64,000 nucleotides of DNA from Phytophthora quininea (Eukaryota; Oomycota; Peronosporomycetes; Peronosporales; Peronosporaceae), in contig JAAVTG010000551.1 in assembly GCA_011947345.1 (NCBI GenBank), positions 62,001 through 126,000 on the forward strand, in the 5' to 3' direction. How positions within the stretch are numbered: position 1 is the first letter of the stretch; every line of letters begins with the position of its first letter. The notes under the pieces were generated by a model, which saw only the letters and a list, made by a program, of their open reading frames with translations, had not been told where the DNA came from and searched no databases. Positions 1-11,454 of this stretch are shown here, one piece after another. Position numbers and translations under genes: made by a program.

Positions 1-1066
1 AGTTCTTCACCTGCTCGCGCTCGGTTTTGCCGTCTGCATTGTAGTATTCCACCATGCAACATGCATTGGACTTTGCTTTCATAATTACGCCGTCCTTCCA
101 TGTGATGCGACCGGTTTCCTTATCATGTCGACGGAATTTCACCTTCATCCCTCTGCGAAGGATCGGCGCAGAGAATAACGAGAAATTCGGTAGACTTGGC
201 AGACCGTTCCAGCTCGGGAGTGAGTAGTCGATCCAAGGCACAGCTCGCAGTCTCCCTACAGAAAGCTGTTTGACCATATTTCCATCCAACAAATCTTCGA
301 CGTCGTAAAGAGTTTTCCCACTGCTTTTCGACAGTTTGAGCACGATTCCCTTGCGTTCAACGCCCTCTTTGTTTCGATAATACACATGAGAATTGAGTTG
401 GAACGGCACATAGTTTCGGTTTGGTCCAAACAGGCGACCATAGGCGGTGGTGGGGTGAACCACGTCCAGCGGGATACGCTTCGACAGTTTGCCCGTACCG
501 TCGTCGTGCTCGATATCGCAGTCTCGTTGCTCCCGACGCAATGTTCTGATCCTTCCACGACGTATCCGTCCGCCTTTGTCTTCAAAGTCAACTAACTGGT
601 TCGCTTGTAGTCGTGCGAAACTCGACGCTCCTTGGAAGCGACCTTGGCCCGGTCGGCTGTCGTCGTCAGTGTCGTCGTCGCTTGCGTTTTCGTCTCTCTT
701 ACTTTTGTTGCCTCGAGGAGGACTCTTTCTCTTACTGTCTCCATCACTACCGCTGTCGTCGTCACTCTCTGCTTGTTTCTTCTTCTTCTTGTCACGGGGT
801 CGACTATCTCCGTCACTTTCGTCATCTTTCTGCTTGCGTGACTTCGCCTTCGCTTTCACCAAGTTGCTTGGGACCTTCTTGACGACTTCTTCACTATCAT
901 TGTCAACGATATCGTACGAGCCGTCCTTGCGGCACACGCGTACGGTGCCATCTCGCCACTTGTCACTTTTACTTTCAGGGTCTTGAAATACGACAGCATC
1001 ATCTACTTCAAACGCTGTCTCCTTGGACGACTTCCGATCATTTCCACTATCATTCTCCGACACCAT
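1..1066 (-). CDS. Tudor-like, charged low-complexity protein (C-terminus beyond window)
   Basis: An ATG at 1066 opens a reading frame that runs leftwards without a stop to base 1, giving at least 355 residues; no stop is present, so the gene continues outside the window. The first 60 residues read as a Tudor/agenet-like module (VVFQDP, KWRDGTVRVCRKDGSYDIV). An Asp/Ser- and Lys/Arg-rich stretch follows, with repeated SDDDS and KKKKK-type runs. Two further short beta-rich modules then appear (YYRNKEGVERKGIV and FRRHDKETGRITWKDGV), resembling repeats of the first. Such modules generally bind methylated Lys/Arg or nucleic acid in nuclear proteins. That function is inference from fold appearance only; I do not recognise a named orthologue. 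Shorter frames on the other strand here are compositional shadows. Confidence 0.6.
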   Translation of the reverse strand, partial: MVSENDSGNDRKSSKETAFEVDDAVVFQDPESKSDKWRDGTVRVCRKDGSYDIVDNDSEEVVKKVPSNLVKAKAKSRKQKDDESDGDSRPRDKKKKKQAESDDDSGSDGDSKRKSPPRGNKSKRDENASDDDTDDDSRPGQGRFQGASSFARLQANQLVDFEDKGGRIRRGRIRTLRREQRDCDIEHDDGTGKLSKRIPLDVVHPTTAYGRLFGPNRNYVPFQLNSHVYYRNKEGVERKGIVLKLSKSSGKTLYDVEDLLDGNMVKQLSVGRLRAVPWIDYSLPSWNGLPSLPNFSLFSAPILRRGMKVKFRRHDKETGRITWKDGVIMKAKSNACCMVEYYNADGKTEREQVKN

Positions 1067-1274
1067 AGTTTATCCTGCAATACCGATCAACGACTGAGCG
1101 GGTGTACGAGTGTTCGTCTAGTATGAGCACCTCGCTGCAACGATCTTCAAAGTCGTGTATTTTGGGAGAAAAACTAACTCCACATCCCATGAAGTTGACA
1201 ACCGCTTTCTCCCTTCATCGAGAGTACATCGTCTCAATCCACCAATTCCACCAATTTCCCTGTCGTGAAGACAA

Positions 1275-2361
1275 ATGGGAGGAATTCCGTCGCATGATGT
1301 ATCAGCATACCAAACAGAAGGCGACGGTGCCTCGGATTCCGATAATCGCGGGTCTCTTCGAGTGTTGACGGGGATGTTAACGCGTCAAACTGGTACCAAG
1401 AAACACCGCGGTAAACTACTAGTCGTCGGCCTCGATGGTGCTGGGAAGACAACTCTAGTGAACCATTTATCTCGAGTGTCAATTGGCGACGACTTGTCCC
1501 TCTTTCTTGCCAATGGCGGTCGCGACCTCCCTCTGTGGTTGTATCCTGATCCAACAAGAACCCAACAGAGCGCAAGCTACCGAGTCGACAGCAATTATTT
1601 AATGCTTGTGGACTCGCCCGGACGACGCATGTATCGATCGAAATGGTATTCCATCGGCAGCGAGTTATCAGCTTCTGGAAGTAGCAACAACCTCAACAAC
1701 CTCGCACCGACGCCCACCACAAATTTCCAAGCAATGGTACCGATTCTCGCTGTCCTTTTCGTCATTGACGCCACCGATCCCACTCGCTTTCCAACTGTTG
1801 CTGCTGAGCTCGTCCGCTTCCTCAAATTAAAGGAACAAAACAAAATGTTCCAAAATCTCAACTCTTCCTGGTACTCAACAAGACGGACTATTTCTTACCG
1901 CCACCACCGACGGAGACACCAGAAGAACCCGATTCTCAAGAGTACCAGCAATTACTCAATAACAACAAGCAACAACAACGCGCTGCCATCCGTGAAGCTC
2001 GTCGAGAACTGCGCAAATGTGTCGACTACGAACTGGAAGTGGACCAACGTCGACATCCGTTCAATTATCGAAATCCGAAAACTCCGATAGCGGCAACGTC
2101 GACTGCCTCAAGCGGTAAATCGTGGCCGATCGCAACGTCATTTTTGTTCGCTAACTCAGCGCCAGTAGCAGACTTAGCTTCAATACCCCGAGAAGAAGAA
2201 ACAGCATTACTACGAATCCTGCGTCAACAACGCCACCGTTAGCGACGTCAATTCTCACAAGTATTGTGGATTGCTGCGCTCAGGATCGAGATAGTGTTCG
2301 CGCACTAAGAACTTGGATCAACGAAGAACTTAAGAAGACAGACAACGTTAGCAACAACTAA
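1275..2361 (+). pseudogene. ARF-like (ARL) small GTPase, frame-disrupted
   Basis: The first frame (from 1275) carries a G1 P-loop GLDGAGKTTL, a G3-like VDSPG and the strand LFVIDATDPTRF, all characteristic of ARF/ARL GTPases. The G4 element LNKTDYF occurs only after a one-base frame change near 1862, in the frame that runs to 2242. The final helix (VDCCAQDRDSVRALRTWINEEL) sits in a third frame ending at TAA 2359-2361. A Gln/Asn-rich insertion separates G4 from the C-terminus. Since the three frames together give all the expected GTPase elements in order, this is one gene with two frame changes rather than three ORFs. Either it is a decaying copy or base errors have broken it; no GT-AG intron explains the shifts. 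Confidence 0.6.
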
Positions 2362-2464
2362 AAAAATGGCAAAAACATTAAGCAGAAATCATCGTCGGAT
2401 TCAATAGCAGAATACACTACGTACCCGCATCCCTTGCAAGAACTCAACACTGCGTAGGAGCGAT

Positions 2465-3695
2465 CTACTTGCTGACATACGCTTCAAAAAGCGCTGTGAA
2501 ATAGTCCGGGTCTGTGATAGCCGCAAAGGGTTCCACACGCTGGAGGTACTTGCCACGACTGGTCTCGAACGGCACAGGAGCGCCCGAACGAACGTCGCGC
2601 ACGTCGACAATGTGCGAGTGGTGTGCCTCGATGTGGTCATCAAAGAAGACGGCCACGTTGTTATTCTCCGTGACCTTGTTGTCAATAAGCAGCAGTTTGC
2701 CGTACTGTCCATCCTCGGCATGAGCGCTCCACCACTCCCAGTAGTCACGGAGCGCCAGTGTGCTAGCTCCCTTCAGCATACCCTCCACCGTCTCGTTAAT
2801 CGACTGGAAGCCGCGAATCACCTCCACCTTCGGGTCCACAGTCGCGTAGAAATTGTTCGGCGCACTCGCACCTTCTTCAGCCAACTTGGACGAAAACGGC
2901 ACCTTCGTGAGCGTACCGACAGCCAGCGCCGTGCCATCAGCTTCAAATCCATCGCGGTAAAAGGTTCCTACACGACGAGCACTCGGCTCCAAGTTCAATC
3001 GGAACCGCTCGGGCAACGCCGGCAGCCCCACGGGGTGTTGGCCATCCACCAACAGATCCAACTCCCTCGCCACCTCGACAATGTCATCTCCGAACGTCCG
3101 GAAGACCAGCTTCACATCCAGCTCCTTCTCCACCTTGGGAGACGCCAAGTAGGCCAGGAACTTGAGAAACGACGGCAGCAAATAGTACCGTCCTTCGCTC
3201 CAGGCCTCCTGCAGCCTCGACGTGGGCATCTTGTCCGCCAACGTCTTGGCCGCTTCTCTTGCTGTCCCTCAGGGAAGTGCAATTTCTGCATGACCTCATC
3301 AAAGGACGCGCGTACTTTCCGTCCAGGTGCATCGTCACCACCGGTGAAGGCGGACTGTAGCGCAGTGCGTTGCTTCTTGGCGGCTTTGTTGAATTTCTTG
3401 ACTGCGTCAATGTCGCCGCCCTGCACACTGGCCAGACTTTGATACGGATGCAATCCGTCGACGAACTCCTTGTACGGAATTAACTCTGAAGAGCTCTCCA
3501 CCGTCGGGGGCTCGATAGACGACGCGGTGGACACGCAAACCCATTCGGACGGGTCCGCAGGGTTCACGACCCCCACGTGCACTCGGACAGCAAGTAATCG
3601 ACCGTGTTCTCCATCGTGCGGCCACCGGCGGCGTCCGACATGAGGACGGTTCGGTTCAGGTCGAAGTGCAGCACGACGCTGCGCCTGGAAGTCAT
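2465..3695 (-). pseudogene. HAD-superfamily-like conserved protein, two frame breaks
   Basis: From ATG 3695 the protein begins with a hydrophobic strand ending in FDLNRTVL, like the HAD motif I Asp-x-Asn/Asp-x-Thr. The final 258-residue frame (3241-2465) contains LLLIDNKVT and FFDDHIEAHHSH, a DD pair resembling HAD motif IV. One frame change occurs in a five-C run at 3570-3574 (five G on the coding strand; a sixth restores the frame). A second lies near 3265, where the middle frame is left for the last one. Total coding length would be about 410 codons, plausible for a cytosolic phosphatase-like protein. HAD assignment rests on two motifs only. The gene is divergent from the small acidic gene at 3801, with about 105 bp between the starts. 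Confidence 0.5.
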
Positions 3696-3782
3696 CTGGA
3701 CGAGTCGGGAGAGCGTCGTGGATGTATCGGGGAGGAAGTCTGACGTAGCTTTCGAAATGCAGCAGCGACCAGCGAAATTTTA

Positions 3783-3790
3783 CTCATTTT
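3783..3790 (+). promoter_or_regulatory. Oomycete Inr-like element
   Basis: CTCATTTT lies 11 bases upstream of the ATG at 3801. It matches the oomycete initiator core (pyrimidine-CA-pyrimidine-TT). The placement inside a roughly 105-bp divergent intergenic space supports a short-leader transcript start for the downstream gene. Confidence 0.4.
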
Positions 3791-3800
3791 AGGACTAAAA

Positions 3801-3986
3801 ATGGGTAGAATAAATTTATCACGAATGGAGCAGCAAGAGGAGAAGCAGCCTAGCAAGCCTGTTCCGGACGCGGACGTGGAAGAAGAGCTGCTAAAGGCAT
3901 TGGAGGAAGACGTCGCCAAGCAGGAGCAGGAGAAGAAAATCCCGGATGAAGAGGACGACGACTACGACGAGTCTGATGATGAATAA
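3801..3986 (+). CDS. Small acidic protein of unknown function (61 aa)
   Basis: A complete ORF with a highly acidic C-terminal half (VEEELLKALEEDVAKQEQ, then EEDDDYDESDDE). A second in-frame ATG at 3825 follows nine codons later and could be the true start, since the first eight residues are of different character. The central segment is predicted by eye to be an amphipathic helix. A TAA at 3984-3986 is followed by an AT-rich tail. Acidic tails of this sort occur in small regulatory subunits and chaperone-like proteins, but I recognise no family. It shares a divergent intergenic region with the HAD-like gene. Confidence 0.4.
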   Translation: MGRINLSRMEQQEEKQPSKPVPDADVEEELLKALEEDVAKQEQEKKIPDEEDDDYDESDDE

Positions 3987-4146
3987 AATGGATACATGAA
4001 AACATTATGTTTATTGTTCACCATATTAGAAAATCTTCAGCATCTCTCCGAAAGAGATAATTACTTTGTCAAATAGCGTTTCGATATGGTGCATAAAGAG
4101 TTGGAGCTCTCTGGTCTTCCCCCACGCTGAGAATTGGGCCAAACCT

Positions 4147-4554
4147 TTACCTTTTCTCCTTCTGCTCGACATTTTCTTTGTCGTCGGCTGATCTCCTCCT
4201 GTTTTGTTGCGGTACTTCCACGACAATCAAATTGTTTATACTAATTCCGTAGTTCTTTAAGCCGTTCGATTCTTCATCAAACACTTCGAGAGGTTCCTCG
4301 AGTCTCGTAGGGGGAATAGCTTGAGATCCGGAGGAGCAATCCCATCCAGATAGCTGTCTTGAAACGCGTCCTTCAACGCCTTTTGGAAGTGATTTACTTG
4401 GCCAGTACACGTAACAACGGAGATTTTGGTAAACGGGGTGCCTCTTAAATAATGACGAGACCGAGGATGAATTTTGATAGATGTTTCCAAGCAATTTCAT
4501 GAAGAAAAAAACTATCAATTGCGACGGTAGACGTACAAAGAGAGAATTGCACAT
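4147..4554 (-). pseudogene. Ubiquitin-fold / Crinkler-like N-terminal domain remnant
   Basis: Two overlapping minus frames together make one domain. The first contains ISVVTC, FQKALKDAF and APPDLKLFP; the second continues with LEEPLEVFDEE, GLKNYGIS and LIVVEVP. The switch lies in a five-G run on the plus strand (4310-4314; five C in the coding sense), where one more base would keep the frame. The pattern of a beta-hairpin, a helix and a KLF strand resembles the ubiquitin-like header domains found in front of CRN and related oomycete proteins. No downstream enzymatic domain remains: the sequence below 4147 is a basic tail and then non-coding. Relationship to CRN is inference. Confidence 0.35.
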
Positions 4555-5112
4555 GCTAGACGAGGAATCGAAGGCAATTGAGGCAAGTCAAGTGCAAGAG
4601 CAGCAAGTTAACGAGCATGGTCAAACCAATCTCTACCCAGGAGAAGATCCCTGAATCGACACGATTTACAGCCTTCCAGCGACGTCTAGTAGTTCAGCGT
4701 CCACTTCACTTCCTGGAGACACTGAATCAAGAAAGAGGCGCACTTTTGTGCGGAAGCCATGAGTTTCTGCTTCCCGTCTAGCATTGCTAGATGGTTAGCT
4801 GTACTAAAGGGGAAACGTGGAGGAATGGAGAACACTCGCGATTAAGTGAAACGTACTGAGGCTACAACAGGAGAGCATGAAGTTTTCCTGGACTTCCGGG
4901 TTTGGACGGAAGCAATTCTTGGTGGTGAGCTGCTATATATTATCCATCTTGCAACAACTCGGGGAAGTGTCAACGTGAGCTCGGATGCGCCAAACGGCGA
5001 ATCGAGACGGCGACGCTGACGGCAGTAAGAGCTTGTTACGACGTCAGCGAGACGTATTGGAGCGCACCGTGTAAGCAAAAGACCCAAATACAAAGCAGAC
5101 GCCCGCACCACT
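4555..5112. other. No intact gene; one short degraded ORF
   Basis: A plus frame from 4554 (MLDEESKAIEASQVQEQQ) continues past an in-frame TGA at about 4651 and ends near 4760 with a basic patch (ESRKRRTFVRK). No family was recognised, and composition is not clearly coding beyond this. The rest of the stretch shows nothing I can support. Confidence 0.3.
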
Positions 5113-5557
5113 TTACTCCCAAATCGAGTGGGGCTCAGAGTGGCGACGACGTACGTAGACATAGTAGGTCGACGCAGTCTTGAGGTTGCTTTCGAAGAAG
5201 GTGTCGTTGAATGGCACGTTGTTGTCTTCGCCGAAATCTGCCAACTCGAGCGCGTCGCGAGCCTCGTCCGTCAGCTGTTCCCACTGGATGAGATCCTGAA
5301 ACTCGCCACTCTCGGTTGTTGGCACAATGATGTTATGTTGTTTGCTTTCTTGGTACACCAATTTCGTGGCGGAGCCGTCGAGGTGAGCTCTCTCAACAGG
5401 ACGCTCGATGCCTGCGCTGGACGAGATAGCAAGCACCGTCGGCGTGTCAAGTTTGACATCATCCAGCCACACGACAGCATGCACCCAGTTGTGCCGATGA
5501 CCGGATCTGAAGATCGGTATGATGAAAGGGACACGGCAAAAGATGTTTGTGTCGTCA
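5113..5557 (-). CDS. Uncharacterised ORF, acidic beta-rich
   Basis: A minus frame of about 145 codons ends at 5113. It includes HNWVHAVVWLDDVKL, SGEFQDLIQWEQL and STYYVYVRRRHSEP. There is no ATG at its 5' end in the open region; reading begins directly after a TTTTTCCAG near 5560 that could be a 3' splice site, so this may be the last exon of a gene whose upstream exon is lost. It lies 3' to the ankyrin pseudogene on the same strand and may once have been joined to it. I do not recognise a family. Confidence 0.35.
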
Positions 5558-5596
5558 AGCTGCTTCTCAAATCTGGAAAAATATTCTCACATTCTG

Positions 5597-6363
5597 TTAA
5601 TCACTATTGTACGCCACTGCCAACAGAGCTTCAGTAATCGCTCGCACGAGTTCGTTTCCGTAAAAATATTTTACTGCATTCGTGAAGCCATGGCGTGCAA
5701 CACAAACAATGAAACCCTCAGGCTTTCGGAATGCGCGATCTCTCCGTTCGTACCCTGGAAATCGCTTGAAAAGAAACTCTGCGATGGCGAACTGTGCTTC
5801 GTCAACCGCTTAAGCAAAGCATTTCTCAAAGTCCCAGTTAAATGGAATCGTATCGAGCAGCGCTTCCATCATATCCAGATGTTCACCGTGAATGGAAGCT
5901 TGGAAGACAGCCAAAATATCGACACTCGCAACACGTCTCGGCCAGTTGGTGTCTTCCTCGTTTACCATCGAAACTGCGAATTTCGCCACATTCGCGTGGC
6001 CATGAGCTGCTGCTTTTTGCAAGACTTCCCACGCCGTGTTGTAATCCATGAACCCCGCACGGCCGATAGGAGTTTTGACGGCCTCAACATGGCCATTCGC
6101 AGCGGCAACTATTGCTGCTTGCGACAGTACCGCTTTACTGTTGCTATCAAAGAAATCGTCGTGCTTTCTGGCCCTCGCCAACACCGCTTGAATCCGCGAC
6201 ACTCGACTCAACTAGGCGACTTTTATCGTCACCTCCCCAGACGCATCAAGAAATCGTCGAAGGATTGAACGACACGCGGTAGCCTGGATCGGATACTTAA
6301 GGGGAGGCTTGGGGGCACCAGTTTCTCTCGGACATCAGCTGGAGTTCCAGCGTTAAAGTCCAT
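5597..6363 (-). pseudogene. Ankyrin-repeat protein, pseudogene
   Basis: From ATG 6363 (MDFNAGTPADVREKL) a frame of about 45 codons is followed by a frame change near 6260 and an in-frame TAG near 6212. From 6211 to 5813 the frame is open and reads as degenerate ankyrin repeats: AAIVAAANGHVEAV, VLQKAAAHGHANVAKF, ASIHGEHLDMMEALL. A TAA at 5810-5812 interrupts it, yet the same frame continues with another ankyrin-like unit (AVDEAQFAIAEFLFKRF, GFTNAVKYFYG) to TAA 5597-5599. Both in-frame stops sit where Gln would fit. Ankyrin domains mediate protein-protein contact; no catalytic domain is attached here. Confidence 0.6.
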
Positions 6364-7157
6364 CTTTCACCCAAAAGTCTTTTGGAGATATTATACATGC
6401 CGTATTTTCGTGCACGTGAAAGGAGCGAGTTTTGCCCCACGCTCAAAGGCAGCTACCATCAATCACTCAAAGAACTCACAAATTGTCAAACCAATCACAG
6501 TGCAGTGTCCGCCACTTCACCTATCGCCACGCCGGAAGAAGAAGACTAAATCGTGTCGCCAAGATGGCAGCATCAGCCCAGACTGCCGATTTGCTCACCG
6601 ACGATGACGTCTGAGCGGGTGGAGAGACCTCGATCGTGAGCACATAGAGCTGTATGTATCGAGTGGCATCGGCAGGAGCGCGTTCGTCTTGGACAGAATC
6701 GACGGACGCCGCTTCCGCAAGTACACTTCACGCGAGCCAAATGATTCGGTGGCAAGAGAAGATGTGTGATCAAGATCTGGAGCAAGTACAACAGATGAGC
6801 TCTCGTGTCTTCATCGCCCAACGGAGTTTTATAGGATCTTCAACATCCATTCGTGGTGGTTTACGTTAACTTGTTGCTAGTGGCTTGCAGAACGCGTAGG
6901 ATGAAGCGATACTGTCCTTCTTCAGCACCCAATCCAAAATGCACGAAATAGTCCCAGTCCAGTGTCGTTCACCTGGCCTTGCTCGGACTCATACGAGCCA
7001 TCTTGCTCCAGACTCCGCATACCTTTTAATCCGCTTTGATTCGCCCTTGCACGAAAGGAAGCACGTCTCGGATCTTGCAACTATTCATTATCCACCACAA
7101 AACACACAGCTTCTTGCTACTTTGACGACGTCTTTGCCGCTATCTGTCTCCACGTCA
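6364..7157. other. No recognisable gene; one coding-like scrap
   Basis: Frames here are short and interrupted. A plus-strand scrap at about 6612-6768 (LSGWRDLDREHIELYV, then FVLDRIDGRRFRKY) looks protein-like but ends in TGA and has no family I recognise. Nothing else is supported. Confidence 0.3.
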
Positions 7158-7501
7158 TGGACTGAATTGGCCCAGCAGCAACCCTCACTGAGCGTGACAG
7201 AGTCTGCATCTCGGCGTCACCAGCACAGCGAGTCAAGTGTCTTATTCTTTGGTTCGATCACGTGGTAGAAGACGACGAGGGTGCCACCTCCGTTCTTGTT
7301 GATATCTTCGAGGCTTCGGATGGTAACTTCGAGCTTGGGGGTGATACAGCGCTGGTGAAGGAGGGGCACACTTACGGCCGGTCTGTGGGCACCTCGCGGA
7401 GCGGACGCGTCCTGCTAGAGGTCATCGATTCCGGCATTTATGAGCAACAACGACTCGTGCACCCGACTCACATAAATTTAGTAGAGATGGCTACATGTTG
7501 A
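7158..7501 (+). CDS. Uncharacterised short ORF, possibly truncated gene
   Basis: A plus frame open from about 7158 to TGA 7499-7501 reads LTERDRVCISASPAQRVKCL, then WFDHVVEDDEGATSVLVDIF and DGNFELGGD. Alternating hydrophobic and acidic residues suggest a beta-sandwich domain. No ATG fits its start. It ends about 130 bp before the left armadillo repeat arm and may have been cut by that rearrangement. HSP70 and p24/GOLD were considered and not supported. Confidence 0.25.
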
Positions 7502-7627
7502 AGGCAACGCCTTTGCTCCGTTCTGCTCTTGTTTGAAAGGAACACAACGCGGGGTATCTGTGCCACGCACTCGGAAGTAGTTCAACACCTCGAGGAGGCG
7601 TTCTGCATTGTGCCCCTGATTCCTTGC

Positions 7628-10392
7628 CATCGAATTTTGTCGCAGTAAAAGCTCCTCGTTTCGTCATGTCCGTCACCAGAGCGTTCCTCGGATCGGTGGC
7701 CAGCGCTCGCCGTTTTTGCTGCGTTTAAAAAGCGACAGGCGGGCCGCCAAGACGCAGCGTCTTGCTCCGGCATAATGCTCCAGCAAGTCTTGTGCTCAAG
7801 GTTAAGCAACTATCCTATCGTCAAGTTCGCTGCCAGCAAGAAGATGCTAAAGCTGCCATGGTCGGCGAAGACCCGCTGCAGTCGACCTGATTCACAGTCT
7901 CACTTAGCAAGACACATACTTCCGAAGCCAAAGGATCGGCTCACATATTTCGCGATCTTGCTCAACGGACAAGTCGGTGTCCCAATCCTCAGGTAGGATT
8001 TACCGCACCGACTTCAAATCACGACCGCTGTCAAACTTGGTGGACTGCGTTCCACGGGGTCAACGCACATTAGACACGTCTTGCTACAGCTCCGCGGCCT
8101 AATGTGCCATGAACAACTCGTTGAACGCGCTGCTCGACACACCGAATCGGTTGATAACTCCGACGGTTCGTCAGCTCATTCGGATACCGTACGAACGAGT
8201 TGAATCATCGACCAGCTGAACGGTCGAGAGCTCTTGGAAATTTTACTCCAAGCGCGTTTTCCGTGGCCTATCCAGTCCGTCATTCGCGATTTCGCCGTCG
8301 AGAGCTCATGTGCTACCTGATCAAGACCGTCGGCCAAGGCCTGTTCAAGATCTGGGAGCTGCGAGAAGCCATCCACCACCAGCGTCGAGTGAACCTACAA
8401 ACATACGTGCAAATGACCGAGATCCACCTCGAGCTCCAGTACTTGCGGAGCAACGGCACTTTCGAAGCCAACGCCACTCTAACACGCAACGCCATCAAGT
8501 TTGCGGCGGCAGTGCAGAAGTTCTCGATGTACCTCGAGAAGTACAGCAAGAAGCACAGCCTCTACCGTGCTTTCAAGCGCACTGCAATGGAAGAAGAACG
8601 CCTGGAGATCGTCGCCGAGATCGAGCACGTCTTCCGGATGCTCGGTCTTGCCACCTCCGCCACGATCATGAGTGATTCTGCCACAGCTTCAAGAAATGCC
8701 AGCAACTTCTTTTCCAAGCTGGAAAACGTGCACAAGGACGTCAAATTGACCCACGAAGACGTGATCCGAGCACTACTTCAGAAGCGCAAGAACGAAAAGA
8801 AGGTAGCCACTGCGGCTGCCATTGTCGTCAATACCCCAGTGGTGGATACCCCACCTCCATCTGCCACTGATCTGAACAACCTCACTGTCCCAGCAATCAT
8901 GAACATGATCGCGAGTGACGGCTCCATCGACGAGGACAATTTGCTGCTGCCACTACTCCGAAAATGTGTGACCAACACCACTCGACTGCAAGTGATTCAA
9001 GCCAACGGGGTCTACATTCTGTCCAAATTGGTGCGAGACAGCGACAGCTTCGTGACGCAGTTGTACGCACTGCACTGCCTCAGCTGGTTCACATTCTTCT
9101 ACGGTGAGATGATGGCGTCCGATTTCGAGATGCTTCGCGGCTGCATTCGAGTTGCTGCGCTTTCAGAGCTCGTGATGTTGCACAATTTGCTGTACGGAAG
9201 CGACACCGACAAGGAAGACGCGCTGATTCTCTGCTCTTGTATCGCAACGAATGGAGACGAAGACGGACTTCGAGAAGGTGGAATTCTACCGCAACTCGTT
9301 GGGCTGTTGAGAATCGGCACTCCTAACCAGAAGTTCTGGGCTGCAGAGGCTCTTGGAACACTTGCCGGCAACAGCATTGAAAATTGTGAAACCATCGTCC
9401 GGGAGGTGCAATTGAACCGCTGATCGCCCTCCTTCGAACTGGGACCGACCTGCAGAAACAGAACGCTGTCTACACGTTAGGCACCATCGCTGCTGGTAAC
9501 GGTAGCAACTGCAACACGATCGCTCAGAAAGGAGCTATTGCACCGCTGGTGGAGCTACTTCGAACCGGTTCGAGTGTGCAGCAGCAGTGGGCGGTCTTCA
9601 CGCTTGGACATCTCGCCCACAACGACGAAAACTGCGTCGAGATGATGCTCGAAGGAGTGACCGAGCCGATCATCAAGCTCCTCGTCACTGGAACCGACGA
9701 CCAAAAGCTCTGGGCTTGCTACACGCTAGGAAATTTAGCAAGTGCCGATGACACAGTTGATGGCCTCGAAGGTGCCATCACCCCACTCATTGAGTTCGTG
9801 CGAGCTGGGACCGATAGCCAGAAGCAGGAAGCAGCCTACACCTTGGCCTTGTTTTCTGCTCAGAATGGCGACTATCGTTCTGCAATCACTCGACAAGGAG
9901 GCGTTGATCCACTGGTTGTACTCGCTCAATCAGGAACCAGCTCGCAGAAGCAGGTGGCGATCTACGCTCTGGAATTCCTCGCCTACGAAGACACTGCGGT
10001 TGTGGAGCAAGAAGCCATTGCCCCCGTTCAAAAACAACCCGCCGGATTCAAAGAGGACACGAAACTCGGCAGCCCCGTTGACATCGTTGCCGTAGCTTGG
10101 TAGTCACAACTTCAACTTTGTCGTGTGGTTAGTTGAAGTTGCCCACATCGTAATATATATATATTGGCACGTGGTATTCGATGGGCTCGCGAGCAGGCAT
10201 CGTTGTCCGCCATGAACTCGTGAGGCTATCGCGAAGCGGAACGCTGTGTCGAAGATAAACCCGAAAACTTTCAACCATTAGCTTACCATAATTCCGGTCT
10301 GAGGTCATGCAAAGCTCGGCTAAGCGACGAAGCTGTCGCTATCTCGCATTAACCCAGTCGCATTCGGATCCACTCCGTCACGACAGCTACAG
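7628..10392 (+). repeat. Left arm of ~2.77-kb inverted duplication (armadillo unit)
   Basis: Base 7628 onward matches the reverse complement of the sequence ending at base 64000, and similarity continues to about 10392 here (about 61234 on the right). Identity looks well above 90% across the coding part and falls in the 3' flank. The right copy reaches the window edge, so the true repeat may be longer. About 51 kb separates the two arms. Confidence 0.85.
8308..10103 (+). pseudogene. Armadillo-repeat protein, left copy with one-base frameshift
   Basis: The first ATG in the open frame is 8308 (MCYLIKTVGQGLFKIWELRE); the frame is open upstream to about 8170 without another Met. The N-terminal half is helical with a conserved HLELQYLRSNGTF segment. 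The C-terminal half holds about six armadillo-type units ending in patterns such as WAAEALGTLAGN, WAVFTLGHLAHND and WACYTLGNLASAD. At 9401-9403 this copy has three G where the inverted copy has four, which shifts the frame into a stop at 9421-9423. The original frame resumes and ends at TAG 10101-10103. Armadillo proteins are alpha-solenoid scaffolds; the partner is unknown. Confidence 0.75.
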
Positions 10393-11454
10393 GAAAATGC
10401 ATTTTGCAAGACTTAAGATTAGAAAGAGCTTAACAACGCTGACGAAATCCACCCTAAATACAATTCCGTACACGAGAGTATAGCTTTGATCGACAAGTCC
10501 AGCCCAAGCATTTCAAAATCGGCATTGAGAAATTGGCCGTAGAAAAGTCGACCACAATTGAGTGTAAATTCTTCGCCAAATAAATCCCTGGCACTGACAC
10601 TGCTGGTAGTGGTTATCGCCGAAATCATCTTCAAATTCATGAAGTTCTACCTCAATAATGGGAATCGTCCTTGCACTCTATTTCCACGCGACGCACAGAG
10701 GACAGCATAAGCAAGCATGCTTTGGAACGTCAATAAGCACTCCTGGCTTCTTTTCAAGACAGCTCACTTCATGTTTAAATCGAAAAGAAAAAAAAGCTGA
10801 GTTTGCCGCGCTATATTGTTGTCGTTGGCCATGGCATACCGTTCTCAAGAGCAAAAAGTTTCTGTCGTCAACCATGAAGTGAAATATCGCTTCCACCGGC
10901 TTTCAGCACACCGCTGGATTGCAGTCCGTGACGTTCGCGTCACTTCTTCAATTTTCTTCTGCAATGGCTCCGGCGCTGCTGGAGATGAGCCCAGATGCCA
11001 GAACACGGAGGTAAGGATCTGCTGCTGTGTCTTGCTAAGGCCATGTGGACGGGTATTTCCCAAAAGGGGACCTCAACCAGGTTTGTTTCCCCGAAGGGGA
11101 CAATGACGCCTCCATCGGAATTTCCACGACTACCACCAATTCCTCGTCGTCATCTCCGCCTCCAGGAGTCTCGACGCTACGATGCTTGCAGGCTGATCGG
11201 AATCAGCGCCGCAAACTCGCCACCTCCCACACTTTCCTCCCAATATCTGCACTCAAGTGTGTGCTCCTTGCAGTCTACTTGGTCGCGTCTTCTGCTTGTA
11301 GTCTACGCAGCTGCTCGCGACGGGTGATTTATTGAAACTCTGATGTCGTCTCGGATCGATCATAGAGAGGAAAGGTGAGCAGTGAATCATCTCCTACAGT
11401 GCCCCCTTGCCAGTCAGTTTTCTAATAATTTAGTTGTAGCAAAATTTTCAAGCA
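10393..11454. other. Intergenic; no supported gene
   Basis: Several 70-110 codon frames occur on both strands but none has a recognisable domain, and their start codons and composition are unconvincing. A plus-strand stretch at 11045-11180 (MDGYFPKGDLNQVCFPEGD, then a Ser run) looks weakly protein-like and may be transposon debris. Confidence 0.4.

Noticed and set aside
2612..3442. 276-codon plus frame opposite the HAD-like gene
   Set aside because: Arg/Leu/His-rich antisense shadow; the minus strand has the recognisable motifs.
7158..7501. HSP70 or p24/GOLD identity for the short ORF
   Set aside because: Only scattered resemblance (FELGGD, VEDDEG); no signature motif of either family is present.
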